Origin: Aestuariivivens sediminicola
GTDB lineage: Bacteria > Bacteroidota > Bacteroidia > Flavobacteriales > Flavobacteriaceae
Length of the DNA: 64,000 nucleotides
Direction of reading: 5' to 3'
Assembly (NCBI RefSeq): GCF_022662015.1
Contig: NZ_JAKMCM010000001.1
Coordinates: forward strand, 1,054,001-1,118,000
A program made the position numbers and the translations under genes. Below are positions 35,716-45,207 of this stretch, one piece after another. The notes under the pieces are model-generated. The model made no database searches. It worked only from the letters and a program-made list of their open reading frames with translations, and was not told the origin of the DNA. Every line of letters begins with the position of its first letter. Position 1 is the stretch's first letter.

Positions 35716-38700
35716 TTAAAATTTTACGTTTACTCCTAACAAAAATGTACGAGCGCTTGGGTAAATACCCTGGTCAATACCACCACCTAAGGGAATTCCA
35801 GTTCCTGCTGTTGGGTCGTAACCTTGATATTCCGTAAGCGTAAATAAATTGTTTGCCGATACATAGACTCTGAACTTATCAATCTTGGCATCCTCAGGGG
35901 CGTTGTTTGAGAACGTGTATCCCAATTGAATGTTTTGCAATCTTACGAACGATCCATCCTCAACATAGAAATCCGAAAACAGTGTATTCGGGTTGGTTCC
36001 AATCGTTTGTCTCGGTGCTGCATTGGTAGAACCCGGCCCTGTCCAACGGTCTAAGTACCATATCGGCTTGTTTACTCTCTGCTGGTTACGCTCATAATTA
36101 CGTACGATTTCATTACCCAGAGATGCAAAAGCATAAGCCGAAAAGTCAATATTCTTGTAGTCAAAAGAAATATTCAGACCCATGGTAGCATCCGGAATCG
36201 GGTTTCCAAGGTCAACACGGTCATCTAAATCTATGATACCATCGTTGTTTTGGTCCACAAACCTAAAGTCGCCCGGTTGTGTTGGCAAGCTAGTCACCGC
36301 CGCATTATTTATTTCATCTTGCGACTGAAATACCCCGTCGGTTTGATATCCCACAAAATATCCTAATGGGAATCCTGCTTCCATTCTTGCGATTACCGGT
36401 TGAGAGATTCCAAAACCACCCGCTTCAAGATATTCACCTTCACCACTCACTGCAATCACTTCATTTTGGATGGCTGTAACATTATAGTTAATGTTGAATT
36501 TAAATTCCTCTCCAATGGTGTCTGAATACCCAATAGCGAATTCTAAACCAGTGTTTTCAACAATTCCTGCATTCACTACCGGAGCAGCACCTGTTCCTAA
36601 AAGACCAGAAACTTCAGGAGATACTAATAAATCTTCAGTTCTTCTGTTAAAGTAATCTGCCGTAATGTCTACCTTGTTATTTAATATACGCATATCTACA
36701 CCAATATCCAAAGTCTTTTGCTTTTCCCATTTAATTTCCGGGTTAGCAATACCGCCTGAGGCTTTTCCAAAAACCTCATCCTCTTCATCATTACCTCCAA
36801 AGAAGTAAGTCCCTTCACCGGTTAATAAGGAGACAAAACGATAATCACCAATCCTGTCGTTACCCAGGATACCGTAAGACGCTCTTAGTTTTAACAGATC
36901 AAACACATTGCTGTCGCTCATGAAGTCCTCATCCGACACCACCCATCCTATGGATCCTGATGGGAAATATCCAAATTTGTTACCCGGGCCAAAACGCGTT
37001 GAACCATCTCGACGTATAACGGCCGATAACAGATACTTGCCTTTAAAATCGTACTGTAATCTGGCAAAATAAGACAACAACCTTCCATCAAATTTTGGAT
37101 TGCTGCCACGCTCCGCGTAGATGTCTTCCTGTTCGGAGGCCAGGTCTACCCTGGCGTAATTTGGATCATTATTACGAATGTTTCGACCTCTTCTTCCCGA
37201 GAATACCCCTGTGGTCTTAAATACAGAAGTACCCAACAGCACATTTAACTTGTGCGTGTCATTAAAGGTGTTTTCGTATTTGATGAATCCATCGAAGGTA
37301 TAATCCCTGTAGATATCGAAGTTTTCAGAAACTTCACTGGTCAGGGTGTTAAACACTTTTCCTATACCGTAGAAATCAATGGGGTCAAACACATAACCAT
37401 CAACTTCAGAGTAGTTAAACTGAATATTCGCTTCAGCTGTAAAGTTATCTAAAAAGTTATATGATAAACCTCCAAAACCGAAGAGCTTCATTACTTTGGT
37501 TCTGTTGTGGGTGTTCGCCATTTGTGCCAATGGGTTGATCACCTCGGCGCCCAGGTCGTTGGCTAAAGAGTAAGCACCTGTTTCATCCCTTACCGGAATG
37601 GTTGGAGCCATATTCACGGCGTTGAACAACACGGAGCCTAATGTGCTCTCAGGAAGGTTGTTCTTTTTGGTTCGGGTTAAAGTCAATCCCGATTTAAATT
37701 TAAAATTCTCTAAAAAATCAAGGTTGTATGTTAACGCGTTGGTAAAACGGGTAAAATTAGACTTTTTACCACCAACAATTCCGTCTTGAGTTAAGAATGA
37801 GGAACTGTAGGAGTATGATGACTTTTCCTTACCGCCTCTCAACGCAATATTGTGATTCATTATAGGCGCGGCTTCAAAGACCTCATCCTGCCAATCCGTG
37901 CCGACGCCTAATCCGGAAATATCAGAGAAGGGTGGTGTACTGCCGGCAGCCGCATAGCCTTCATTAACGATCACAGCATACTCTGTTGCATTGAGTACAG
38001 GTAATTTACGTGTTGTCTCCTGAAATCCTGCCCAAGCATTGTACTCTACAGTTAAGGGCATTTCCTTTCTACCTGTTCTTGTGGTAATAAGGATAACCCC
38101 ATTCGCCGCACGAACCCCATAGATACCTGCAGTGGCATCTTTTAAGACGTTCATGCTTTCAATATCACTTGGGTTAATCACACTCAGGTCCTCTACCACG
38201 TTACCATCCACCAATATTAATGGACGGCTATCACCGTTTGTCGATACACCACGAATGCTGATGGTCGATGCACCACCCGGGGAACCAGTGTTGGTCGTAA
38301 TATTAACCCCGGCAACCTGACCTTGAAGCGCTTGCTCAATTCGGGTTGGCTTGAGTTTTTCAATGGTCTCAGAACCTACTACCGACACAGCTCCGGTGAT
38401 TTCCTTTTTGGTCTGCGTTCCATAACCGATGACCACAACTTCACTGAGTTGTGCAACGTCTTCCTCGAGTATAACCGATAAAGGCGTGCTATCCGTAACC
38501 ACAATGTCCTTGCTAAGATATCCTATATAACTAAAGGATATGGTAGCGCCAACTTCTACGTTCGTAATGGTAAAGTTACCGTCAAAATCGGTAACAGCAC
38601 CCTTCGACGTGTCTTTTACAAGTACATTGACTCCGGGGAGTGGCATCCCTGAAGCATCTTGAACATTCCCACTAACATCTATACCTTGTGCATAGGAATG

Positions 38701-38745
38701 CGCTATGAAACATAGCATAAAAATTGTAATAATTGTTTGTCTCAT
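35716..38745 (-). CDS. susC: SusC/RagA-family TonB-dependent outer-membrane transporter
   Basis: A 1009-residue transporter. A signal peptide (about 1-19) is followed by a carboxypeptidase-D-like regulatory domain (about 22-108, with DASGMPLPGVNVLVKDT), the plug domain (about 110-225, beginning VVVIGYGTQTKKEITGAV) and the 22-strand barrel ending in FLLGVNVKF with a terminal Phe. It imports oligosaccharides through the outer membrane, powered by TonB. It starts the operon susC-susD-SGBP-SGBP. Upstream, 228 bases with two operator candidates separate it from the regulator gene. Identification is firm; the laminarin ligand is inferred from context. Confidence 0.96.
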   Translation of the reverse strand: MRQTIITIFMLCFIAHSYAQGIDVSGNVQDASGMPLPGVNVLVKDTSKGAVTDFDGNFTITNVEVGATISFSYIGYLSKDIVVTDSTPLSVILEEDVAQLSEVVVIGYGTQTKKEITGAVSVVGSETIEKLKPTRIEQALQGQVAGVNITTNTGSPGGASTISIRGVSTNGDSRPLILVDGNVVEDLSVINPSDIESMNVLKDATAGIYGVRAANGVILITTRTGRKEMPLTVEYNAWAGFQETTRKLPVLNATEYAVIVNEGYAAAGSTPPFSDISGLGVGTDWQDEVFEAAPIMNHNIALRGGKEKSSYSYSSSFLTQDGIVGGKKSNFTRFTNALTYNLDFLENFKFKSGLTLTRTKKNNLPESTLGSVLFNAVNMAPTIPVRDETGAYSLANDLGAEVINPLAQMANTHNRTKVMKLFGFGGLSYNFLDNFTAEANIQFNYSEVDGYVFDPIDFYGIGKVFNTLTSEVSENFDIYRDYTFDGFIKYENTFNDTHKLNVLLGTSVFKTTGVFSGRRGRNIRNNDPNYARVDLASEQEDIYAERGSNPKFDGRLLSYFARLQYDFKGKYLLSAVIRRDGSTRFGPGNKFGYFPSGSIGWVVSDEDFMSDSNVFDLLKLRASYGILGNDRIGDYRFVSLLTGEGTYFFGGNDEEDEVFGKASGGIANPEIKWEKQKTLDIGVDMRILNNKVDITADYFNRRTEDLLVSPEVSGLLGTGAAPVVNAGIVENTGLEFAIGYSDTIGEEFKFNINYNVTAIQNEVIAVSGEGEYLEAGGFGISQPVIARMEAGFPLGYFVGYQTDGVFQSQDEINNAAVTSLPTQPGDFRFVDQNNDGIIDLDDRVDLGNPIPDATMGLNISFDYKNIDFSAYAFASLGNEIVRNYERNQQRVNKPIWYLDRWTGPGSTNAAPRQTIGTNPNTLFSDFYVEDGSFVRLQNIQLGYTFSNNAPEDAKIDKFRVYVSANNLFTLTEYQGYDPTAGTGIPLGGGIDQGIYPSARTFLLGVNVKF

Positions 38746-38805
38746 ATTGAGTTAGTTTTCGTTTAGGGTAAATCTAGAGATATAAATTGCTGTATCCATA
38801 AATTT

Positions 38806-38827
38806 TACCGCAACAAAAAATATACAT
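38806..38827 (-). promoter_or_regulatory. PUL operator candidate, proximal site of susC
   Basis: The minus strand reads ATGTATATTTT then TTGTTGCGGTA, aligned without gaps to the sites at 9260 and 30916. It ends 60 bases before the susC start. Confidence 0.65.
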
Positions 38828-38931
38828 CGTAAAAAAAATGTTGTCTTTTTGGGAAAACACCAATAAATAAGGGCAACTACGGAGATATTCACACTTTTAA
38901 GAAAACCTTAACATTTGTGTAAAATAATACG

Positions 38932-38953
38932 ATGTTGTGGTGATGTATAGGTG
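38932..38953 (+). promoter_or_regulatory. PUL operator candidate, distal site of susC
   Basis: ATGTTGTGGTG (38932-38942) followed by ATGTATAGGTG (38943-38953), on the plus strand, 126 bp centre to centre from the proximal site. Confidence 0.65.
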
Positions 38954-38973
38954 AATAAAAGACTTGTTGTGTC

Positions 38974-41775
38974 TTAAATTTCTAAGATATAGTCGGATAG
39001 ACTGGCCTCGTGCGCCAAATCCATCTTCTTTCGTAGTCGATAGCGCTTTACTTCAACGCTTCTGGGAGAGATGTTTAGCAGGGGTGCGATTTCCTTTGAA
39101 GACAGGTTTAAACGCAAATAAGCGCACAGTCTTAAATCATTAGAAGTTAAGGCGGGGTGTAACTCCTTTATCTTCTTTAGGAAATCCTTATCAGCATTAT
39201 TAAAGGCTTCTTCAAAAAGATTCCAGTCGTCGGTATTATTCAAATTTCTGTCAATAATTTTAATAACGTGTTTTAACCGTTTTGGGTCATCAACATTTTG
39301 TAACTCTTTCTTCAGGTTGTTAAGGAATTCATTCTTTTTAATCAGGCTCATTGTTGAAATTCCCAATTCCCGATTTTTATTTTCAATATCCTGTCTCAAT
39401 TTATCGTTGTTAAATCGCATTAACTGCTGTTTATTTTCCAATTCTTTGAGTTCCAATTCCCGCTCAGTTTTTAATAAAAGACGCTCCCGTTGTTTTCTGT
39501 AATAGCGCTTATACACATTATGAACTACAAAGGACAAAATAATTAACACAAGTGCATAAGCAGCGATCATAGTATTTGAAAGCAACCAGGGTCTTTGTAT
39601 GGAAAAACTGTAAGAGGCCACATTTTCAGTTATGGTATTCCCAACCCGTGCCCTTACATTAAGATTGTAGGATCCGAAAGGTAGATTTTCATAAGTGGCG
39701 ACAGGACTGTCGGACCAATTACTCCAGTCTTCCTGAAAACCTTTCAACTTATATTGATACTCTGTATCGACATACTTGTCGAATTCTGCAACATTAAAAT
39801 GAAACCTAAAATTATTGTATTGGTTTTCAAATGTGCTGTTCCCGTTGTTGAAAATTTCAAGTGTAGCGCCTTTTAGGGTGCTTACATGAATTGTATTTAT
39901 TTCGACATGAAACGTTTTTTCCTTAATCTTGTCCAGATCCAGCAACACAAAACCAGTTGAAGTCCCAATCAGATAGCTATTGTCGTCGAGATAGGATACA
40001 TTCTCATACCCTGTGAGTCCTTTAGGAAGTGCTTTTGACCAGGGGATTTTATTAATTCTTGGAGAACCACTTAAATTATTTAAGGATAAATAGCTCAAGT
40101 TTCTCTCGGAAAACGCCCAAAGCGTATTGGTTTCCTTGACCGGAATAAGTTTTCCTGAGGTAAAATTAGCGCCATCGAAGAGCTGACTTAAAACAGAGTC
40201 CCTAATAAATTTTTTACCTGCTATATCATATTTAAAAACACCCTCTCTAAACCCCAACAGTAAATCATTTTTATACTTAATAATGCTAGAGTGCAATTCC
40301 TTGTCTATAACGGGCAGCTTTTTAATATCTATGACACTTCTAAAGCCCTTGTCAACTTCAATTTTAAAAACACCTTTATATTCATGGTTCACAAAAATAT
40401 GATCATCAAAGTATTCAAAGAACCTGCTCGATAAATCAAAGCCTTCAATTTTGTTTCTGATCACCCAGTCACCTTCAACATTTTGTAAAACATATAACCC
40501 GTCATAATTACCCTGTAAAATTAACTCGTTGTTCGAATCGATTGGCTTTAGATTCCAGGTACCCTGGTTTATACCTACGACCTTTTTGGTTGTACCCTGA
40601 TCAATTATTGAGGTGCCGGTGTCATGCCCACAGAACAATACACCGTTGATTTCTGTAAGCTGCCATACCGCCTCTTGAATGGTTTCAATATTCGTGAACG
40701 CGGAATCGGAATTGTTTTCTTTAAAAAATAACCCCTGGTTTGTTCCGACATAAACAAGGTCATTAAATAAAATTGAGGTGTTAATCGTTCCTATTTTACC
40801 TTTATCATCTTCATAAATACGGAATGGAGAGGACATGTTGATGCAGTTAATCCCATTTTCGAGGGCCAGCCAGATATTTTGTTCATTGTCTTCATAAATC
40901 CAATGTATTGTATTATTACTTAGCCCGTTAACCACATTAATTTTAAAATTTATAAGGCCTTCCTTTGTAAGATGCAGGATCCCGTTCGACCTCGTGCCCA
41001 ACATATAACTCCCATCCTTCAACCTAATACTTCTAAAGACACTTACTTCTTCAAGGGTCATGTTGCCTGGTATATTCCATTTAGTCAATTGGGTCCCGTT
41101 AATGGTATAAAAACCGTCGTTCTCCGTTTCAAGAAGCAGGGTGTTGTTCTCTATAAACACATTGACCAATCGGTTACGCATCAAAACAGGATGGTCAGAG
41201 ACTAATTTTGATTCACCTTTATCGATGACAAACAAGCCTTCTTCTGTATTCTGAAAGTATATTTTACCATCAACCTCAAAAATTTTATAGATAATGGTAT
41301 TTGAATCAATGTTGTGAAATGAATGTGTTGTGGTATTATAAATATAAATGCGCTTTAAGGATTGAAACAAAATATAATTATCGACATTTATAATATTCCA
41401 AAACTCCTCATCTTCAAGTAAGGGGACCTCCAAGGTTTTAGACAAGGAATTATAGATCAGTTGTCCTGATTCATCTTTTTCCCAATAACCAAAATCGCCA
41501 TTACACCCCGTATAAATGAGATCATCTATGACATGTACAGATCGTAAGATCGATTTGTTTGGTGATTCATAAAGACGCCATTCCGCCCCATTAAACTCAA
41601 GCAAACCTTTATTGTTGGCCACATATATATAGTTTCTGATATCCTGTGAAATGGACCAGTTCTGAGTTTCTCCGGCATAGTCTTTTGAAGTATACACCTG
41701 AATAGGAGGGTGTTCCTGAGCATATAGGATCGTCCCTAAGAATAAAAAACACAGGTAGCGTCTGAATAGATTCAA
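38974..41775 (-). CDS. Transmembrane PUL regulator: propeller sensor, Y_Y_Y domain, LuxR-type HTH
   Basis: A 933-residue membrane regulator. A signal peptide (about 1-19, ending ILYAQ) leads to a periplasmic sensor of propeller repeats (about 25-640), a Y_Y_Y domain (about 650-725), one membrane helix (about 729-753), a charged coiled coil (about 755-830) and a C-terminal HTH (about 865-933; LRLCAYLRLNLSSKEIAPLL). No histidine kinase or receiver is present, so the signal passes straight to the DNA-binding domain. It lies next to susC and most likely controls the PUL through the 11-bp tandem sites. The start is TTG at 41775: an in-frame stop lies six codons upstream and no ATG would keep the signal peptide. 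Confidence 0.88.
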   Translation of the reverse strand: MNLFRRYLCFLFLGTILYAQEHPPIQVYTSKDYAGETQNWSISQDIRNYIYVANNKGLLEFNGAEWRLYESPNKSILRSVHVIDDLIYTGCNGDFGYWEKDESGQLIYNSLSKTLEVPLLEDEEFWNIINVDNYILFQSLKRIYIYNTTTHSFHNIDSNTIIYKIFEVDGKIYFQNTEEGLFVIDKGESKLVSDHPVLMRNRLVNVFIENNTLLLETENDGFYTINGTQLTKWNIPGNMTLEEVSVFRSIRLKDGSYMLGTRSNGILHLTKEGLINFKINVVNGLSNNTIHWIYEDNEQNIWLALENGINCINMSSPFRIYEDDKGKIGTINTSILFNDLVYVGTNQGLFFKENNSDSAFTNIETIQEAVWQLTEINGVLFCGHDTGTSIIDQGTTKKVVGINQGTWNLKPIDSNNELILQGNYDGLYVLQNVEGDWVIRNKIEGFDLSSRFFEYFDDHIFVNHEYKGVFKIEVDKGFRSVIDIKKLPVIDKELHSSIIKYKNDLLLGFREGVFKYDIAGKKFIRDSVLSQLFDGANFTSGKLIPVKETNTLWAFSERNLSYLSLNNLSGSPRINKIPWSKALPKGLTGYENVSYLDDNSYLIGTSTGFVLLDLDKIKEKTFHVEINTIHVSTLKGATLEIFNNGNSTFENQYNNFRFHFNVAEFDKYVDTEYQYKLKGFQEDWSNWSDSPVATYENLPFGSYNLNVRARVGNTITENVASYSFSIQRPWLLSNTMIAAYALVLIILSFVVHNVYKRYYRKQRERLLLKTERELELKELENKQQLMRFNNDKLRQDIENKNRELGISTMSLIKKNEFLNNLKKELQNVDDPKRLKHVIKIIDRNLNNTDDWNLFEEAFNNADKDFLKKIKELHPALTSNDLRLCAYLRLNLSSKEIAPLLNISPRSVEVKRYRLRKKMDLAHEASLSDYILEI

Positions 41776-41783
41776 AACAATGA

Positions 41784-41812
41784 ATTACTTTATGTTGTGG
41801 TACTAAAGTAAT
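41784..41812. promoter_or_regulatory. Palindrome with PUL half-site before the regulator gene
   Basis: ATTACTTTA (41784-41792) and TAAAGTAAT (41804-41812) form a perfect 9-bp inverted repeat around TGTTGTGGTAC, so the half-site ATGTTGTGGTA (41792-41802) lies in its centre. It begins 9 bases before the regulator's TTG start, a place suited to autoregulation. Confidence 0.5.
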
Positions 41813-42072
41813 AAAAATAAGTGTTTATAGCGTATTTGTAACAGGTATGTATAGTTATAATTTTAGTGAATTTATAGATTATACATTTATAAATAACAAA
41901 AAGGAAGGTCTATTAATAGCAATACAATATAATGATCGTTAATTATGAAGCCCTGTTTTCAGAGTGGTTGACTGTAAAGTATGGTGGTAGTGGTTAAGCC
42001 TTTTAAATTGTATGCCTTAATTTTAATAACGCTTTGCTTATAAACCAAAAAAGATATAAGCATCTTTCCTTA

Positions 42073-42132
42073 AAATTGTCCTGTGAATTTCTGAAATTGT
42101 CCTGTGAATTTTGAAAATTCACAGGACAATTT
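42073..42132. repeat. Three copies of an 18-19 bp repeat forming a large palindrome
   Basis: AAATTGTCCTGTGAATTT occurs at 42073-42090 and again 21 bases further on; the second copy (42094-42112, one T longer) forms a perfect 19-bp inverted repeat with 42114-42132 around a single G. It lies 82-141 bases beyond the GIN-domain gene's stop. It could end transcription as a hairpin, though no T run follows. Confidence 0.7.
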
Positions 42133-42213
42133 TAATCGTTCCTGCTTATGGAATTATAAAATTATACGTAGAACAGAAATGCAATATAACTTATACTTGA
42201 TAAAAATAAAGGC

Positions 42214-42888
42214 TTAATCCATACGTTTTACGCGACCACCAAACACTTTATTCTCGTTGATGGTTTCCGGATCACCATAAACAAAGACATCGCCGCCGGC
42301 TCGGATTTTGATATCAACTAATTTTGATGCATTGACATAAGCTTCCCCTGCAGCATTAATTGAGACATCTGTTTTTTCGGTTTTAACATCGCTTCCTTTA
42401 TAGACACCTCCTGTAAACAAAGATACATCCTGATTCGTTGAATTTCCAGTGGCTTTTACAATTCCACCGGTAACCGCTTTTACATTGGTGTATTTAACGT
42501 CTATTGGTACATTTATCGAACCGCCTTCCTGAGCCTTTAGATCAATTTCAAACTGTTTTATCAGGTCTTTAGAGTGTACTTTAGCACCTTCATTCACATC
42601 AATGATATCAACCCCTGTGTAATAAAGCACAACTTTGGTTTCTGCACCGTCAAAAATTTCTTCGAGGTTCATTCTTATTTTAAGTTTTCCATTTTTATTG
42701 TTCACCACAACATCATCTGTATTTTCTCCCGTGATAATGACTCTGTTTGTATTGGATTTAACCATCTCGACTTCAATAAGGTCGTAAACTTTAAGTTCTG
42801 TAAATTCCCCTATCTCTTTATCTATTTTGTTCTGAGCAAATAAGCTGATCCCAAAGAGTATAGTTAGTAGTACGACTGTTTTTTTCAT
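42214..42888 (-). CDS. Secreted head GIN domain (DUF2807) protein
   Basis: A 224-residue exported protein (signal peptide about 1-19, ending SLFAQ). The rest is a repetitive beta-helix-like domain of the GIN/DUF2807 type, with the usual opening (IGEFTELKVYDLIEVEMVK near 25-43) and a regular strand pattern of N/D/K residues ending VFGGRVKRMD. Proteins of this family are frequent in Bacteroidota; their molecular role is not established. It is 78 bases after rnr and may be transcribed with it. Confidence 0.8.
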   Translation of the reverse strand: MKKTVVLLTILFGISLFAQNKIDKEIGEFTELKVYDLIEVEMVKSNTNRVIITGENTDDVVVNNKNGKLKIRMNLEEIFDGAETKVVLYYTGVDIIDVNEGAKVHSKDLIKQFEIDLKAQEGGSINVPIDVKYTNVKAVTGGIVKATGNSTNQDVSLFTGGVYKGSDVKTEKTDVSINAAGEAYVNASKLVDIKIRAGGDVFVYGDPETINENKVFGGRVKRMD

Positions 42889-42966
42889 TTTTTATGTTTT
42901 TTGAATTGATAATTTAACGACATCTTAACAAGAACTATTCCATAACGGTTTAAGAACACTTTAATT

Positions 42967-45207
42967 TTAAACCTCTTCCTTTTTTCCTAATAAATGGAAA
43001 TCGAGATGCTTTTTAACTAAATCGGTATTCTTCACTTTTACTAATACTTCATCTCCTAATTGGTACATGGTCTTTGTATGACGACCTATTAAGGCAAACT
43101 GACTCTCATCAAAGGCATAATGATCGTCTCTTATATCTCTGATACTTACCATACCTTCGCATTTATTTGATATAATTTCAACATAAATACCCCAATCCGT
43201 CACCCCGGAAATAACCCCTAAGAACTCCTGGTCCTTATGGTCCTCCATGAAGCGGATCTGCATATACTTTATTGAATCTCGCTCTGCTTTGGTGGCTAAG
43301 TTTTCCATATTGCTGGAATGCTGACATTTTTCTTCGTACGTGTCTTGACTTACAGATCCTCCACCATCCAGGTAATGTTGCAACAACCGGTGCGCCATCA
43401 CGTCAGGATAGCGTCTGATTGGAGAGGTAAAATGACTGTAATAATCGAAAGCTAAACCATAATGACCTATATTATAAGTGGTATATTCCGCTTTACTCAT
43501 GCTGCGAATGGTTAAGGTATCTACTAAATTTTGTTCTTTCTTCCCCACAACATCCTGCAATAAATAATTTAATGACGCTGTAGTCGATCTTCTGTCCTTA
43601 AAATTAAGCTTATACCCGAAACGGCCGACAATATTTTGTAAAGCAGCGAGTTTACTATCATCCGGTTCATCGTGAACACGATATACGAAAGTTTTCTTTG
43701 GTGACTGTTTTCCGATAAACTCTGCTACTTTCTTATTTGCCAGTAACATAAATTCCTCAATAAGCTTATTTGCATCCTTACTGGTTTTAAAAAACACAGC
43801 TTCTGGATTATTGTGCTCATCTAAATTGAACTTCACCTCTACCTTATCAAACGAAATTGCGCCTTGCTTCATCCGTCTGTTACGCATGACTTTGGCCAGC
43901 CTATCTAAAACAATTATTGCTTCCGCTATTTCTGTTTGGACCTGGTATGTCTTTCCTGTAAGTGCTATTTCTTTAGGAATAACGGTATCTATTTTGTTTA
44001 ACTGTGACACGTCGTCTGCACTCAGTGTGGTGTTATTTTCAATAATCGCCTGTGCTTCTTCATAAGCAAAACGTGCATCACTATAGGTTACCGTTCGACC
44101 AAACCATTGCGCTTTAACTTCGGCTTTTTCATTTATTTTAAACACCGCTGAGAAAGTATATTTCTCCTCTTTAGGTCTTAAGGAACAGGCATTATTAGAT
44201 AGTACTTCAGGCAACATCGGAACCACACGATCGACCAAATATACTGAGGTTGCTCTTTGATAGGCTTCATCATCCAATACCGTTCCCTCCTTTACATAAT
44301 GCGATACATCGGCAATATGTATACCTATTTCATACAAACCGTTGTTTAATTTTTTAAACGACAGTGCATCATCAAAATCTTTTGCATCCTTGGGATCTAT
44401 AGTAAAGGTCAATTCGTTACGCATATCCCTTCGTTTAGAAATTTCTTCCCTGGTAATCGAGGTATCCAGGGTATTAGCAAACTGTTCCACTTTATAAGGA
44501 AATTCAGAAGGTAAACCGTATTCCGCCAAAATTGCGTGAATTTCGGTATGGTGCTCTCCCGGTTTACCTAAAACTTTTAAAACCTTTCCATAAGGTGAAT
44601 CCGCATTTTCAGGCCAATCTTCAAGCTTTACCAAGACCTTATCGCCATCCTGGGCTCTCAAGGTTTTTTTTATAGGTACAAAAATATCTACATACATGGT
44701 ATTTCTGTCGGTAATAACAAAAGCATAGTTGTTATTCTTTTGAATTTGAATAATACCTACATATTCCGATTTAGCACGTTTAACAATGTTCGTAATTTCA
44801 CCTTCTAATCGTCCTCTCTTACGTCTTTTGTATATATAAAACTCTACTTCATCACCATCTAAAGCTTTATTTATATTATTTGAGGCTATAAAAATATCAT
44901 CGTCAAAATCATCACAAATAACATAACCCGAACCACGAGAGGTTATTTCTAAAGTTCCTAAATGGTATTCGGTATTAATTACAGCCTTATATTTTCCACG
45001 ATCTACCTGGAGGATCTCTTCTTTAGCAGCCAATTTCGTTAAGGTTTTAATAATCTGGTTTCTACTACTAGCATCATTAACTCCCAGTTTCGCTGCAATC
45101 TGTTTATAATTAAAGGATTTGTTTTTATCTTTTTTTAAAATACTTAAAATCGTATTTGTTAGGTTTGGAATACCCTTACCGGATTTCCTTTTTTTCTTTT
45201 TACTCAT
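42967..45207 (-). CDS. rnr: Ribonuclease R
   Basis: A 746-residue processive 3'-5' exoribonuclease of the RNase II/R family. Domains: basic N-terminal tail and winged helix (about 1-75), cold-shock domains (about 80-225), RNB catalytic domain (about 260-590) with acidic cluster DPKDAKDFDDA (about 270-280), and S1 domain (about 640-725). It degrades structured RNA in the cytoplasm. It is divergent from rpiB over a 644-base AT-rich gap. Confidence 0.95.
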   Translation of the reverse strand: MSKKKKRKSGKGIPNLTNTILSILKKDKNKSFNYKQIAAKLGVNDASSRNQIIKTLTKLAAKEEILQVDRGKYKAVINTEYHLGTLEITSRGSGYVICDDFDDDIFIASNNINKALDGDEVEFYIYKRRKRGRLEGEITNIVKRAKSEYVGIIQIQKNNNYAFVITDRNTMYVDIFVPIKKTLRAQDGDKVLVKLEDWPENADSPYGKVLKVLGKPGEHHTEIHAILAEYGLPSEFPYKVEQFANTLDTSITREEISKRRDMRNELTFTIDPKDAKDFDDALSFKKLNNGLYEIGIHIADVSHYVKEGTVLDDEAYQRATSVYLVDRVVPMLPEVLSNNACSLRPKEEKYTFSAVFKINEKAEVKAQWFGRTVTYSDARFAYEEAQAIIENNTTLSADDVSQLNKIDTVIPKEIALTGKTYQVQTEIAEAIIVLDRLAKVMRNRRMKQGAISFDKVEVKFNLDEHNNPEAVFFKTSKDANKLIEEFMLLANKKVAEFIGKQSPKKTFVYRVHDEPDDSKLAALQNIVGRFGYKLNFKDRRSTTASLNYLLQDVVGKKEQNLVDTLTIRSMSKAEYTTYNIGHYGLAFDYYSHFTSPIRRYPDVMAHRLLQHYLDGGGSVSQDTYEEKCQHSSNMENLATKAERDSIKYMQIRFMEDHKDQEFLGVISGVTDWGIYVEIISNKCEGMVSIRDIRDDHYAFDESQFALIGRHTKTMYQLGDEVLVKVKNTDLVKKHLDFHLLGKKEEV

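Larger units (their letters stand above)
38746..38973. other. Intergenic control region of susC
   Basis: This gap of 228 bases holds two divergent 22-bp sites (38806-38827 minus, 38932-38953 plus) and a weak hairpin over the regulator's stop codon: on the minus strand AAGAC, seven bases, GTCTTTTATT (38975-38954). No ORF is present. Confidence 0.6.
41776..42213. other. Intergenic region between regulator and GIN-domain gene
   Basis: This gap of 438 bases contains the palindrome with half-site before the regulator (41784-41812), a possible further half-site TGGTAGTGGTT (41985-41995) and the repeat cluster 42073-42132. No credible ORF or RNA gene was seen. Confidence 0.6.
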
